DNA of 64,000 nucleotides. Origin: Oreohelix idahoensis (taxonomy: Eukaryota > Mollusca > Gastropoda > Stylommatophora > Oreohelicidae). The stretch lies in contig JAMPIV010004259.1 in assembly GCA_024509875.1 (NCBI GenBank), positions 310,001 through 374,000 of the forward strand, given 5' to 3'. Below, piece after piece: positions 44,640-54,103 of this stretch. The first letter of the stretch is position 1. Each line of letters starts with the position of its first letter. Made by a program: the position numbers and the translations under genes. A model generated the notes under the pieces. It was not told where the DNA came from and searched no databases. It saw only the letters and a program-made list of their open reading frames with translations.

Positions 44640-44863
44640 AATAATAGCCCCTTCAGTCATAACTGACTATGAGAATGCGCCCCTGAGGTGACAGTCCTCA
44701 GCTGCTTATTTTCCTGGTGTTCCTTTCGACGTTATCTCCTCTCTTCTGCTTGTTGTCTGAGCTTCATTTCGCCCAATCTGAGGTGGCGCCACAAATAGCA
44801 TCGCCACTTGGTGCGATTAGCAGCTTCATCCTCCCAGGTTGCTGGATTTATGTCCAGTGCCCT
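44640..44863 (-). mobile_element. LINE fragment (family D), 3' part
   Basis: Minus reading: NPATWEDEAANRTKWRCYLW, RHLRLGEMKLRQQAEERR, the tail of an EN-RT LINE. It is cut at the GCCCT duplication by the LTR element and continues at 52445-52990. Confidence 0.8.
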
Positions 44864-45650
44864 TGTTACGGTAGTTTTATTGATGGCGTCTGCTAGAAAT
44901 TGGCAGTGCGCATGATTAGGTTCGATGGAACTAATATAAATTGATCTTTATACTTTACGAAGTTATGAACGCGAAATGCACGGTCAAGTCGTGACGTGTT
45001 AGCGTCGATATGGTCACGCTTGGTGACTAGGTTACCGTACCCCTTTTTGTATGACCGTCGAGCTGTAAAGACGTGTCCTTAGGTTCTTCTAGTGTCGGGC
45101 ATGGAGTGCCGCACAGTTATGTTGTATTTAAGTACGGACATGGGTCAGTCCATCGTAATTGATGAAGAGATAAATGATTAAGTAGTTGATTCAGTCTCGT
45201 CAAGACACATGCGCCCACTACCGGTTGTCTGAAACCCAGCAGCGCGAGTATATAGCCATGATGTTCGTTTGACAGTTTTTCAAGTCCGACATGGACCCAT
45301 AATAGGATGTTTGCAAGTATTCAATTTGTCATATATGCTTACCATGAACTACATTAACTGATGTCGTCAAATATGTTTGTTTTACGTAATAAAACTGTTT
45401 TCCTCGTGGACTCAAATAAGATGGACTTATCAAGTTGATCTTTGAGATATTCACTTGTTGGTTATACTTACCACGCATTCGCATATCAAATAATTAAAGC
45501 ACGATTACTACTAATGAATGAGAACCAGAACACTCAAGTCATGGACAGGGATTATGAACATTCTTTATTAACTCAATATTCAACGGCCTAAAGCAACCTC
45601 CATGATACTTTGATCACAGACCCACAATGCTAACTGGATCGTCTGTAACA
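44864..45650 (+). repeat. 5' LTR of E4 (787 bp)
   Basis: Matches 51658-52444 at equal length. A minus-strand frame at 45580-45858 crosses its edge and is not a gene. Confidence 0.95.
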
Positions 45651-45656
45651 GAGAAC

Positions 45657-45676
45657 TGGTAGGCCAGTTCGGGGAT
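45657..45676 (+). promoter_or_regulatory. Probable primer-binding site of E4
   Basis: TGGTAGGCCAGTTCGGGGAT begins six bases after the LTR. The complement ends in CCA and extends into a T-arm-like sequence. The tRNA could not be named. Confidence 0.5.
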
Positions 45677-47055
45677 ACGAAAATCTTCTCCTTCAACAGG
45701 TTAGATCTAGCGACAAATTTCTTCGCAACACGATTGTTTACGTTTACAATACGTTCACATGACTTTACGAGACACTGCACGTGACTAGAGGTCAAATATA
45801 CGTCATCATCCTTTTCGACCGAGTCAATGACAACCGTTGGCAGCCTTACGAAAGTCAAATCTAATGTCCTGCTACAAGCATCGCTGCAAGAAGAATATCA
45901 AGCGGAAACCCCATCAAAACGATGAAGTTCAGCTCACTGTACCTGGTTGGCCGTTGATGCATACTGGCATTAACTGAAGAAGATCACTGGGCGCAAAAAG
46001 ATAAGTGAATGTTGAAACCTTTGTCGGTTCACCAAAACTAGGTGTAGTCCACTTCATTTTATTCGGGCATGTTATCTGCAATTAATTGTTCTATGTTTCA
46101 TTCGTCATTGATTGTCTATTTGTTATTTATATAAGCGGGCGGTTGGATTTGGGAGTTTTTAGATCGACTAATACCTCTTTTCAGATGGTCAGTAGATCTA
46201 AAAACCGTTCTAATAGGGATTAGTTGAGTAATTGCATTTGCAAAGCATCTGCTGAGATTTGCCAGCAGCATACTGCGTTTGCTCCTAATGTTATTCGACC
46301 TTAGATGTTTTAGTTGTAAAGTAATGTTATATTGGTAGTAATTTTGCTGTATTGAGTTTCATTTTATTCATTTCGTAACTTGTTCGTAAACTATCCCGTT
46401 CATTCTAATCTGCCTATCATTTATTTTATAATTGTAAAATATTTGTCAGTTATGAGTCCTGTGACGTCATCATTTAACGTGTATGTGCTGTAACCTAGAT
46501 TTAGTTTTTCTTCTTAGCATGTACTTCCGATTTTTGCTTGTTTCAATATAATCATTTTTTCGTTTGCATTTGTCAGTTGTGATGTGCTAATGTCTTATAA
46601 CATTTTAGTTGACTAATTGTCTTGTATTTATTAACTTATAAATTGAGTATGTAATAATAATAATGTAAATTAATTAGGTAATAATACAATATAAATATTT
46701 TAATTAATTTTCAAAAAAAAAAATGGACTTAATGAATTAATTGCAACAATTTGCAGTATTAGTCCAATTCATGATTGCTTATGCATTTTATGCATCATGA
46801 CTAGGGCATGATAGCATTATATATGGATAAATACTTATAAAGTGAGGGTTTGCCTTGAATATAATAGGCATAGTGTATAATACTTGGTACATTAATCTAT
46901 TCATAATACTACGTTGGCCACTGGGCACACATAGGTAATTGATGGTAATATATATTGTTGATTAATACAGATAGTTGATTAAATAAATAGATTATTAAAT
47001 TACAAAATGCTTACGAGTTGATTGACTCAGGGAGTCATATATATATATAGTTACT

Positions 47056-48846
47056 ATGGATATTTTTGATCATTTTCTCCGGGAGGGAGATAGATTACGT
47101 TTAGGGGGTTGTAGCTGTGAGGAATATGCCATAGAACATTTTTTAATTCAAATGAGTCAGGATCTTGAGGAGTTCGCTTGGCATAGGTGTGGATATAGCC
47201 CTTCACGGGAGAAAGCAGTGAGACTTTATAAATTATTATCCACTATTTTTTATGAGGAAAGTAAAATGACTACTCAGGACTGTAGTAGTGTTGAGTTGAA
47301 CGAGTTAAAGAAAACCATAACAAAGCATAAGGGTAGGGAGATTACCCTTACTAATGAGCTGATGCAGCAAAAAGAGGAATATGAGAAGAGGTTGTTAGCA
47401 TTAGAAAATGCTGTATTAAAGAATAAAATGACGGTGTTGATGGAAGATAATACTAAATTTCATGACTTCTCTCTTAGTCAGAAGAAAGAGTTGGAGGATG
47501 AGATGACCTCCTTGAAACATATGTTGGATGACCAGATAGGTAAGGTGAACTCTTCCACGCATGAATTGGAACTACTGCGTGAAGAGAATGATAAATTTAT
47601 TATTGAATCTCAGAGAAGTAATGAGACAGTTAGGGGTTTATTTGATAATTTGAAATCAAAATATGACAAGTTGAGGTCCGATCATGAATCTTTGATCTCA
47701 GAGTATGTTAAGTTTAAATCAGAAGGTGAGAATGGTGATATTGAATCTCACAAGGACAATAATATTTCATCCATGAGTGATGATTGTCTCATTGATGACA
47801 AAGTGACTGCATTAGAAGAGTTACTCCTGAATGAGAAACAGAGATATGCTGAACTGGATAGGAAAACACAACAACAGATCTATGAACTGTCAACAGCATT
47901 GATCACACTCGATTCTTTATGGGATAATGAGAAGAAGATAAACACTAACTTGGATAAAATGAATAAAAGGCAGAGGCAGCAGATTACATTACTGAATTCA
48001 GAATCTGTTAGATTGAGAAAAAGAGTTGATGGTTTATTGGATGTCGTATTGAGTAAGAAAATAGTGTTCAATAGAAGGGATGATAAACCTATTACACGAC
48101 ATGCCGTCAATATTATTGGTGATACTAAGGTATCAACACACCCAGCGAAGATTAGGAAATCATTGCGAGGCAAGTACACCTTCCCTCGACAACAGAATAC
48201 TGCCAATTCTGGGAATAAATCTTGGTGGCAGGATCAGATTGAAACTGATCCTAAGAAACCTTTTGAAGTTGAGAAAAAGGGAAAAGATTTTCCTAATGAA
48301 AATAGCAATGTTAGGGTTAACATGAACCTAGATAATAAGATTAAAACAAATCAATCTCGTAGCAAAGTATTACCTTTGCCTAACAGGCAGTTCTATACGA
48401 CATGCATGAAATCTACTGCCGTATATAATGATAGGTATCATCCTCAGTTCAATCAGGATAATACATCAGCTAATAAAAGTACCACGTGTATGAAAAAAGG
48501 AAAGGTCAATTCTTCTTCGATGACTAGCAATACATATCTTCATTTTTCACAGTTTCGCGACAATAAGACTACATATATTGGAAAAGGTGCATGTTCTCGC
48601 ACCTTTCTAGTGCGAAATCTGCCACAGGAAACTACCTGGCAGACACTCGGTAATTTTTTTCAATATACAGCAAACGTGAAGTTTGTTCGTCTTCTGCCAT
48701 CATTCTATGGTCAGAATAGTGAGGCGTTGGTTACCTTCTGTAACAATAGAGACGCTCGTTTGGTTATGGAGCGTGACAATGGTGTGTATTTTCACCACCA
48801 TTCTCTGAGGTTGAAATTAGTACCTGATTCTGCGTCACGCAGATAA
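47056..48846 (+). CDS. E4 ORF1: coiled-coil protein with C-terminal RRM (596 aa)
   Basis: Starts at ATG 47056 after a (TA)n stretch. Residues about 1-75 form a compact helical head (EEYAIEHFLIQMSQDLEEFA). Residues about 80-330 are long heptad-rich coiled coil. Residues about 340-510 are basic and polar. Residues about 513-590 form an RRM: RNP2-like TFLVRNLP, a loop and helix (TTWQTLGNFFQ), RNP1-like SEALVTFCNNRDARLVME, then NGVYFHHHSLRLKL. There is no gag major-homology region, SCAN-like part or CCHC finger. It takes the place of gag, so it presumably binds and packages element RNA (inference). Coiled coil followed by RRM is the layout of L1 ORF1p. The closest alternative is a captured host RNA-binding gene. 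Confidence 0.85.
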   Translation: MDIFDHFLREGDRLRLGGCSCEEYAIEHFLIQMSQDLEEFAWHRCGYSPSREKAVRLYKLLSTIFYEESKMTTQDCSSVELNELKKTITKHKGREITLTNELMQQKEEYEKRLLALENAVLKNKMTVLMEDNTKFHDFSLSQKKELEDEMTSLKHMLDDQIGKVNSSTHELELLREENDKFIIESQRSNETVRGLFDNLKSKYDKLRSDHESLISEYVKFKSEGENGDIESHKDNNISSMSDDCLIDDKVTALEELLLNEKQRYAELDRKTQQQIYELSTALITLDSLWDNEKKINTNLDKMNKRQRQQITLLNSESVRLRKRVDGLLDVVLSKKIVFNRRDDKPITRHAVNIIGDTKVSTHPAKIRKSLRGKYTFPRQQNTANSGNKSWWQDQIETDPKKPFEVEKKGKDFPNENSNVRVNMNLDNKIKTNQSRSKVLPLPNRQFYTTCMKSTAVYNDRYHPQFNQDNTSANKSTTCMKKGKVNSSSMTSNTYLHFSQFRDNKTTYIGKGACSRTFLVRNLPQETTWQTLGNFFQYTANVKFVRLLPSFYGQNSEALVTFCNNRDARLVMERDNGVYFHHHSLRLKLVPDSASRR

Positions 48847-49066
48847 CATGTTGTAATAACACTGTCTATCTCATGTCTTTGATGACTCAGCACTAGTCAG
48901 TCATCATCATTTGTTTTTTTTCTTCCTTTCCTAGTAATCTATTCGTATATATATTAGTTAAGGTAGACTCTTCTATTAGGTGACACTTTTGTTACTTTGT
49001 CTACTATGCCAATATTCTAATCTTTCGGTGATTCAAGAAGAGGAATCATCATTTCCTGAAATCCAA

Positions 49067-50536
49067 ATGTCATTTCCTATACCTGAACTACAATCTTCTG
49101 AATCATGGATAGATGTCACTATTTCTTCTTCATTAACATCTCAAGAACATACTACAGTTTGTAAAATCTTAGAGACATATTCTGATGTCTTAACTGATAT
49201 ACCGGGTCGTACATCAGTCATTTCTCATGACATTATACTGAAGGACGACACACCTATCAAACTCCGTCCTTATTCAGTTCCTATTCACTATCAAGATAAA
49301 ACTTCACAGGAACTTAATCAGATGTTAGCATTACGAATAATAGAAAACAGTAACTCACCGTTTTCATCACCGTTAGTTATCGTTAGAAAAAAAGACAATA
49401 ATATACGTCTTTGCGTTGACTACAGAAAACTTAATGCACAGACTGTCGCAGACAGTGAACCTCACCCTCTTATTGACGATCTACTTACTCGTCTTTCTAC
49501 AGCAACATATTTTACAAAAATCGATTTAACCAAGGGATATTGGCAGATTCCCTTAACAGAACAAGCCAAATACTATACAGCATTCTCGACTCCACAAGGT
49601 CTTTACCAGTGGAATGTGATGCCTTTTGGGCTAATGAATGCACCAGCCACGTTCATTCGCATGATGCGAAAAATTTTGGCGGATAGATCTGACATTATCA
49701 CATATATTGATGATATTTGTCTCTTTAGTCCTTCATTTGATGAACACATGTTAGGATTAACTTCAGTATTAGAGATTTTAAGATCTAACAACTTAACAGC
49801 TAGACCAAGTAAAATGCAAATAGCTTTACACGAAATAACTTTTCTTGGACATATTATAGGGTCTGGATGTATCAAAACCATTCCCCACAATGTATCCAAA
49901 ATTTTAAAGTTAACAGTCCCACAAAATAAAAAACAAGTTCGAAGTCTACTGGGTCTTGTCCAGTATTATAGCAGATTTGTTCCTAATTTGTCTTCAATCA
50001 CTGCTGTATTGTCTTCACTATTGCAAAAAGACAAACCAAATAAAATTACGTGGACAACAGATTGTGACATAATATTTAATAACATTTTGACAATCTTCTC
50101 TAGGCCACCAATTTTACGGTTGCCAGATATTCACAAAAAGTTCTTTCTTCGAACAGATGCCAGTAATTATGGTATCGGAGCTTGCCTACTGCAATATCAC
50201 AACGATATACTTCATCCGACTATGTATATTTCAAGAAAACTGAAATCGCCTGAAACGAAATACTCAACTGTTGACAAGGAGTTACTGGCGGTTGTCTGGG
50301 CAATTACAAGGTTGGAAAAATTCTTGTTGGGAGCTCCTTTTACCATTCAAACCGACCAGAAGGCGGTTGCTTCATTACGACGCTCAAACCACAAAAGCCC
50401 CAAACTTGCCAGGTTTGCGATTCTTCTTCAGCCATATGACTTTGTTATCGAAGCTATACCCGGAAAAGAAAACATTCTAGCAGATGCTCTTTCAAGACAC
50501 CCAACGGAAGTCGAATACGAATTGTCTACAAGTTAA
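49067..50536 (+). CDS. E4 ORF2: Gmr1-type reverse transcriptase-RNase H (about 490 aa)
   Basis: The first ATG is at 49067 (MSFPIPELQ); the frame is open from 48980 by a GTG only. It lies 133-220 nt after ORF1 in another frame, so reinitiation or another device is needed. RT motifs: LTDIPGRTSVISHDI, IRLCVDYRKLNAQT, FTKIDLTKGYWQIP, NVMPFGLMNAPATF, YIDD, LTARPSK, FLGHIIGSG. RNase H: FFLRTDASNYGIGACL, VDKELLAVVWAI, IQTDQKAV, ILADALSRHP. It shares the PGRT, RMMRK.L and LTARPSK motifs with the Gmr1-like RT at 18611-22324. RT begins almost at the start and RH ends the ORF; no protease or integrase is fused. Confidence 0.93.
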   Translation: MSFPIPELQSSESWIDVTISSSLTSQEHTTVCKILETYSDVLTDIPGRTSVISHDIILKDDTPIKLRPYSVPIHYQDKTSQELNQMLALRIIENSNSPFSSPLVIVRKKDNNIRLCVDYRKLNAQTVADSEPHPLIDDLLTRLSTATYFTKIDLTKGYWQIPLTEQAKYYTAFSTPQGLYQWNVMPFGLMNAPATFIRMMRKILADRSDIITYIDDICLFSPSFDEHMLGLTSVLEILRSNNLTARPSKMQIALHEITFLGHIIGSGCIKTIPHNVSKILKLTVPQNKKQVRSLLGLVQYYSRFVPNLSSITAVLSSLLQKDKPNKITWTTDCDIIFNNILTIFSRPPILRLPDIHKKFFLRTDASNYGIGACLLQYHNDILHPTMYISRKLKSPETKYSTVDKELLAVVWAITRLEKFLLGAPFTIQTDQKAVASLRRSNHKSPKLARFAILLQPYDFVIEAIPGKENILADALSRHPTEVEYELSTS

Positions 50537-51642
50537 ACGATTAACGGCTAAAAAATAGCGACTTTGGAACTCTAACTGATTCCTGCGACAAAATTGATAT
50601 GAACCACTTCTATATGGAAAAACATTTCAAATAATTCGAAATCAATCATTCAAGGTATTCAATTTCCAAAAGAAAATTCGTGATAGCAAGAGACTGATTT
50701 CGATGGTCCTTTTCTAACGTTTGGACTTTGGATAGTGTCCAATCGTGATACAACTCATTACGATATGGTCGGGAATATAATATGAATCCAAGCTGGACAT
50801 ATAACGTTTGGTTACAGAAATTGACTAACCCAAAACGATCAAGATTATATTCAATCAAGAACGAAGTTTAATTGAACAGTATTAAATTTCTAAGGAACTT
50901 TCCATAGATTCGCAAGGGACATAACGACGGATGGATCATCACATCCAACATTAATTTTAATAGTTATTAAATTAATGAAGAGTATAATAAAATTGAAGTG
51001 TGATTAAAAATAATGAGAAAAATAAAAAAGAGAGAAGAAAATATGTCAAAGAAATATTTGATGAAAAAGAAAAAAATCACACAAGCAAATACTCTAAATA
51101 TTTTATGTATAAATTCGATAGCTTTAGTTAAGATGTTCACATGAAATGTATTAACATGTTATTTTCTCTAATTATATTATTAAGTTAATTATGTTGTAAT
51201 TACACGACACTAATAATTAATTGTAAACACACATAACTAAACTAATTTATATTTTATTTTTTTTTCTCTTTCTTTACTTTATTTGTCCTTATTTCTCATG
51301 TCCTTTATTATGACACTATCTATCAGGTTCTTTAATTAGATGTTAATTATTTAATACATTACATACTTACTATCATAAATTAGTTCAATTTTAATTAGTT
51401 AGAATAATTTTCTTTACATAACACTTCATTACTCACTCACAACAGTCTTCAATAATTCAATACCTAATTATTAGCGACAGTTGACAGCCCTTTGTTTAAT
51501 AATGTTATATGACTTATGTATTATCGACATGATCACGACACTGTTCCAGACAGAACATCGTAGGCCATATGTCGGGTATTTATTAAATTTTTCATAATTG
51601 ATTAATGTATTAAAAAAATCTATCTAATAGATTTTTTTCCCA
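50537..51642. other. E4 3' non-coding region
   Basis: AT-rich, no credible ORF, no integrase remnant. The repeated word attattaagttaattatg suggests drift rather than decayed coding. Confidence 0.6.
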
Positions 51643-51657
51643 CGGCGGGCAGGGAAT
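51643..51657 (+). promoter_or_regulatory. Polypurine tract of E4
   Basis: cggcgggcagggaat directly precedes the 3' LTR. It is less pure than in the other elements. Confidence 0.6.
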
Positions 51658-52444
51658 TGTTACGGTAGTTTTATTGATGGCGTCTGCTAGAAATTGGCAG
51701 TGCGCATGATTAGGTTCGATGGAATTAATATAAATTGATCTTTATACTTTACGAAGTTATGAACGCGAAATGCACGGTCAAGTCGTGACGTGTTAGCGTC
51801 GATATGGTCACGCTTGGTAACTAGGTTAAAGTACCCCTTTTTGTATGACCGTCGAGCTGTAAAGACGTGTCCTTAGGTTCTTCTAGTGTCGGGCATGGAG
51901 TGCCGCACAGTTATGTTGTTTTTAAGTACGGACATGGGCCAGTCCATTGTAATTGATGAAGAGATAAATGATTAAGTAGTTGATTCAGTCTCGTCAAGAC
52001 ACATGCGCTCACTACCGGTTGTCTGAAACCCAGCAGCGCGAGTATATAGCCATGATGTTCGTTTGACAGTTTTTCAAGTACGACATGGACCCATAATAGG
52101 ATGTTTGCAAGTATTCAATTTGTCATATATGCTTACCATTAACTACATTAACTGATGTCGTCAAATATGTTTGTTTTACGTAATAAAACTGTTTTCCTCG
52201 TGGACTCAAATAAGATGGACTTATCAAGTTGATCTTTGAGATATTCACTTGTTGGTTATACTTACCACGCATTCGCATATCAAATAATTAAAGCACGATT
52301 ACTACTAATGAATGAGAACCAGAACACTCAAGTCATGGACAGGGATTATGAACATTCTTTATTAACTCAATATTCAACGGCCTAAAGCAACCTCCATGAT
52401 ACTTTGATCACAGACCCACAATGCTAACCGGATCGTCTGTATCA
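51658..52444 (+). repeat. 3' LTR of E4 (787 bp)
   Basis: Sister of 44864-45650. Its last bases are TGTATCA instead of TGTAACA. It is followed by GCCCT. Confidence 0.95.
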
Positions 52445-52990
52445 GCCCTCATGTCTCTCTTGCACACATCTTTGAATCTCAGCTGTGGTCGCCTAACTGT
52501 TCTTTTGCCATCTGCCAGTTGTTGGTTGAACATATCTTTCGGGATAAGGGCCATCTTCCATGCGGCGGACATGGGCAAGCCAGCGTAGTCTGCTCTGTCT
52601 AAGCAGTACATACATGCATTGAAGGCCAGCAGGTGACAACACCTCGAAATTTGTCACTTTGTCATTCCACGAAATACTGAGGATGCGGCGTAGACACCGT
52701 AGATGGAAGGTATTGAGCTTTTTTTCTAGCTTATCATTAGTTGTTCAAGTCTTGCTGCCATATATAAGTGTGCTGGTGACGCAGGCGTTATATACCGCAG
52801 CTTTGGTCTTTGTTGTGAGTTTGGAGTTTCCCCAAACCTCTCCACGGCGCGAGCTTAGGCACAGTTATATGGTGATCAAACTGTTTCCCATGCAGCATGT
52901 TCCCCCTCTCCACGCAGCCGGTAGATCCAAAGGAACGACAGTAGCCGATACAGTTTAGATCCAGCCACGTCACAGGAGTTGCCAGAATAA
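52445..52990 (-). mobile_element. LINE fragment (family D), upstream part
   Basis: Minus reading: LLRQ.YAGLPMSAAWKMALI, DGKRTVRRPQLRFKDVCKRD, MRA, then across the E4 insertion to the part at 44640-44863. The R.RFKDVCKRD and YACVTSTLIYGSKT-like (about 52760) motifs are typical of the RT C-terminal region. Frames are broken. Confidence 0.8.
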
Positions 52991-53407
52991 TGTCGAATCA
53001 ACATTAGACTGCCTTAGGGACTCCGACTCCCGATTTATCATCAGGGTTTACTCCGGAAGCCTTGAGTACAGCTTTATTCCGTCTCTATTTATAGGCAAAA
53101 TATGTCCTGAGATCACAAAGCAACATCTTATAGTTTAATCTATCATCCTATACATTATCATTCAGCTAAGTATTTGGATCATCACGTAAAATATATAATT
53201 TTTATGCGATACTTTCTTCATTTCAACGAATAGCCCAAACGCGTTTTTATCAAAACACACTAAGTCAAGATGAAATAAAATGATACTAAAGCTGTGAGCT
53301 GTCTCTGTCTGCATCTGTCACCCAGCATTTAAAAAAAAAATCATGTCTAGAGAGTTTTTATAACTGAGCTATTAACGCTGTTCTCTAAAATCATAGTTCT
53401 CATTTAT
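52991..53407. other. No gene recognised
   Basis: AT-rich intron-like sequence up to the SINE target duplication. Confidence 0.5.
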
Positions 53408-53916
53408 CAGGGATCGGAGTAGCTAAGAGATATGGTGTCCGCCTGGAATTCTGAAGGTACCGGGTTCGATTACCAGTAGAGGGAATATAATTTACGGATT
53501 TTTTTTTTTAGAACCAGTGGTCCCAATAATGTCATACTCCCCCCTGGTCTCCTGGGAAGTGAGATCGGATGCCTAGCCTTCTCGGATAAGGGCGAAAAGA
53601 TAGGAGGCACCGTGTGCAAGTTGCGCACGTTAAAAATGCCACAGCAGTTGGAAATCGTAAAGAGTAGGCCATAAGGCAGATGGCCTGGCAAAATAAAAAA
53701 TTAGAAACCTACCCACCTTAGGTACCCACCCACATTTTACCCTAAATGTGTAATTCCTATATACACTCATTGGGATTCTCGCCGGTGCTCCGGAGCTCGT
53801 GCATTGTGCTAAGATCCTTCTTGTGTGATCGTAGGGAGGAGATCGGAGCACTGATGGAGTTGTCCATGTACAATGAAGATAGTCCCTGAAACCAAACCAA
53901 ACCAAACCAAACCAAA
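53408..53916 (+). mobile_element. Full-length tRNA-headed SINE, about 510 bp, 7-bp TSD
   Basis: tRNA-like head with A box (tagctaagagatatgg, from 53420) and B box (gggttcgatta, 53462-53472), the central domain shared with 2356-2590 and 5205-5320 (cacgttaaaaatgccac..cagttggaaatcg), a distinct 3' part (cattgggattctcgccggtg, gtgtgatcgtagggaggaga) and a (CCAAA)n tail at 53888-53916. Candidate target duplication CATTTAT at 53401-53407 and 53917-53923. The tRNA species of the head could not be fixed. Confidence 0.8.
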
Positions 53917-53979
53917 CATTTATTGTACCCTTAAACTTCCATTTGAGTGTAACTGAGTCAACCGTCGGTTCCATATCTG

Positions 53980-53998
53980 TTGTTGTTGTTGTTGTTTA
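53980..53998. repeat. (TGT)n microsatellite
   Basis: Six TTG units followed by an A-run, about 60 nt from the donor of the 43-nt G-alpha exon. Confidence 0.9.
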
Positions 53999-54060
53999 AA
54001 AAAAAATACATTTTGGCTGTAAACGTTATGAATGTTTGAAATTTGTATTAATATTCTTAC

Positions 54061-54103
54061 CTGACTTGCTTGGCTAGTGTGCTTTTGCCGGCTCCACTCA
54101 GAC
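54061..54103 (-). CDS. G-protein alpha subunit, P-loop exon (43 nt)
   Basis: Read on the minus strand this 43-nt segment has an acceptor (ccatag) before it and a donor (gtaagaat) after it. With one G from the previous exon it encodes GLSGAGKSTLAKQVR, a Walker A motif. It joins in phase to the exon at 14176-14317, giving ...KQVR-MIHEKGF, which matches the G-alpha pattern KQMRIIHE. The 43-nt length equals exon 2 of vertebrate GNAI genes (recalled, not searched). The product would be a GTP-binding subunit acting at the inner plasma membrane downstream of receptors. The canonical GAGESGKS is here GLSGAGKS: the residue equivalent to Ras Gly12 is Ser, and the Glu that clamps the switch arginine is Gly. 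The preceding N-terminal exon must lie beyond 64000. APS-kinase-like P-loops look similar, but the next exon argues against them. Confidence 0.88.

Larger units (their letters stand above)
44864..52444 (+). mobile_element. LTR retrotransposon E4 with coiled-coil/RRM ORF1 and RT-RH only
   Basis: LTRs 44864-45650 and 51658-52444 (787 bp each, ends TGTTACGG and TGTAACA/TGTATCA). Target duplication GCCCT is at 44859-44863 and 52445-52449. PBS-like site at 45657, purine-rich PPT at 51643-51657. The two ORFs 47056-48846 and about 49067-50536 are intact. There is a 1.4-kb leader without ORFs (45651-47055) and a 1.1-kb AT-rich trailer (50537-51657). No protease or integrase was found in any frame. 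The LTRs differ at about 14 of 787 positions by eye. Confidence 0.92.

Noticed and set aside
45580..45858. 92-codon minus frame at the edge of the E4 LTR
   Set aside because: It crosses the LTR border and is not conserved as a unit; no domain.
50537..51657. Hidden integrase downstream of E4 RNase H
   Set aside because: Looked for HHCC and D,D-35-E motifs in all frames; only AT-rich sequence with stops.
53420..53475. Functional tRNA gene
   Set aside because: A and B boxes are present, but the cloverleaf is not closed and the sequence continues into a SINE body with a (CCAAA)n tail.
54061..54103. APS kinase or ABC-type P-loop
   Set aside because: GLSGAGKST fits those families too, but exon length, phase and the continuation RMIHEKGF fit G-alpha only.
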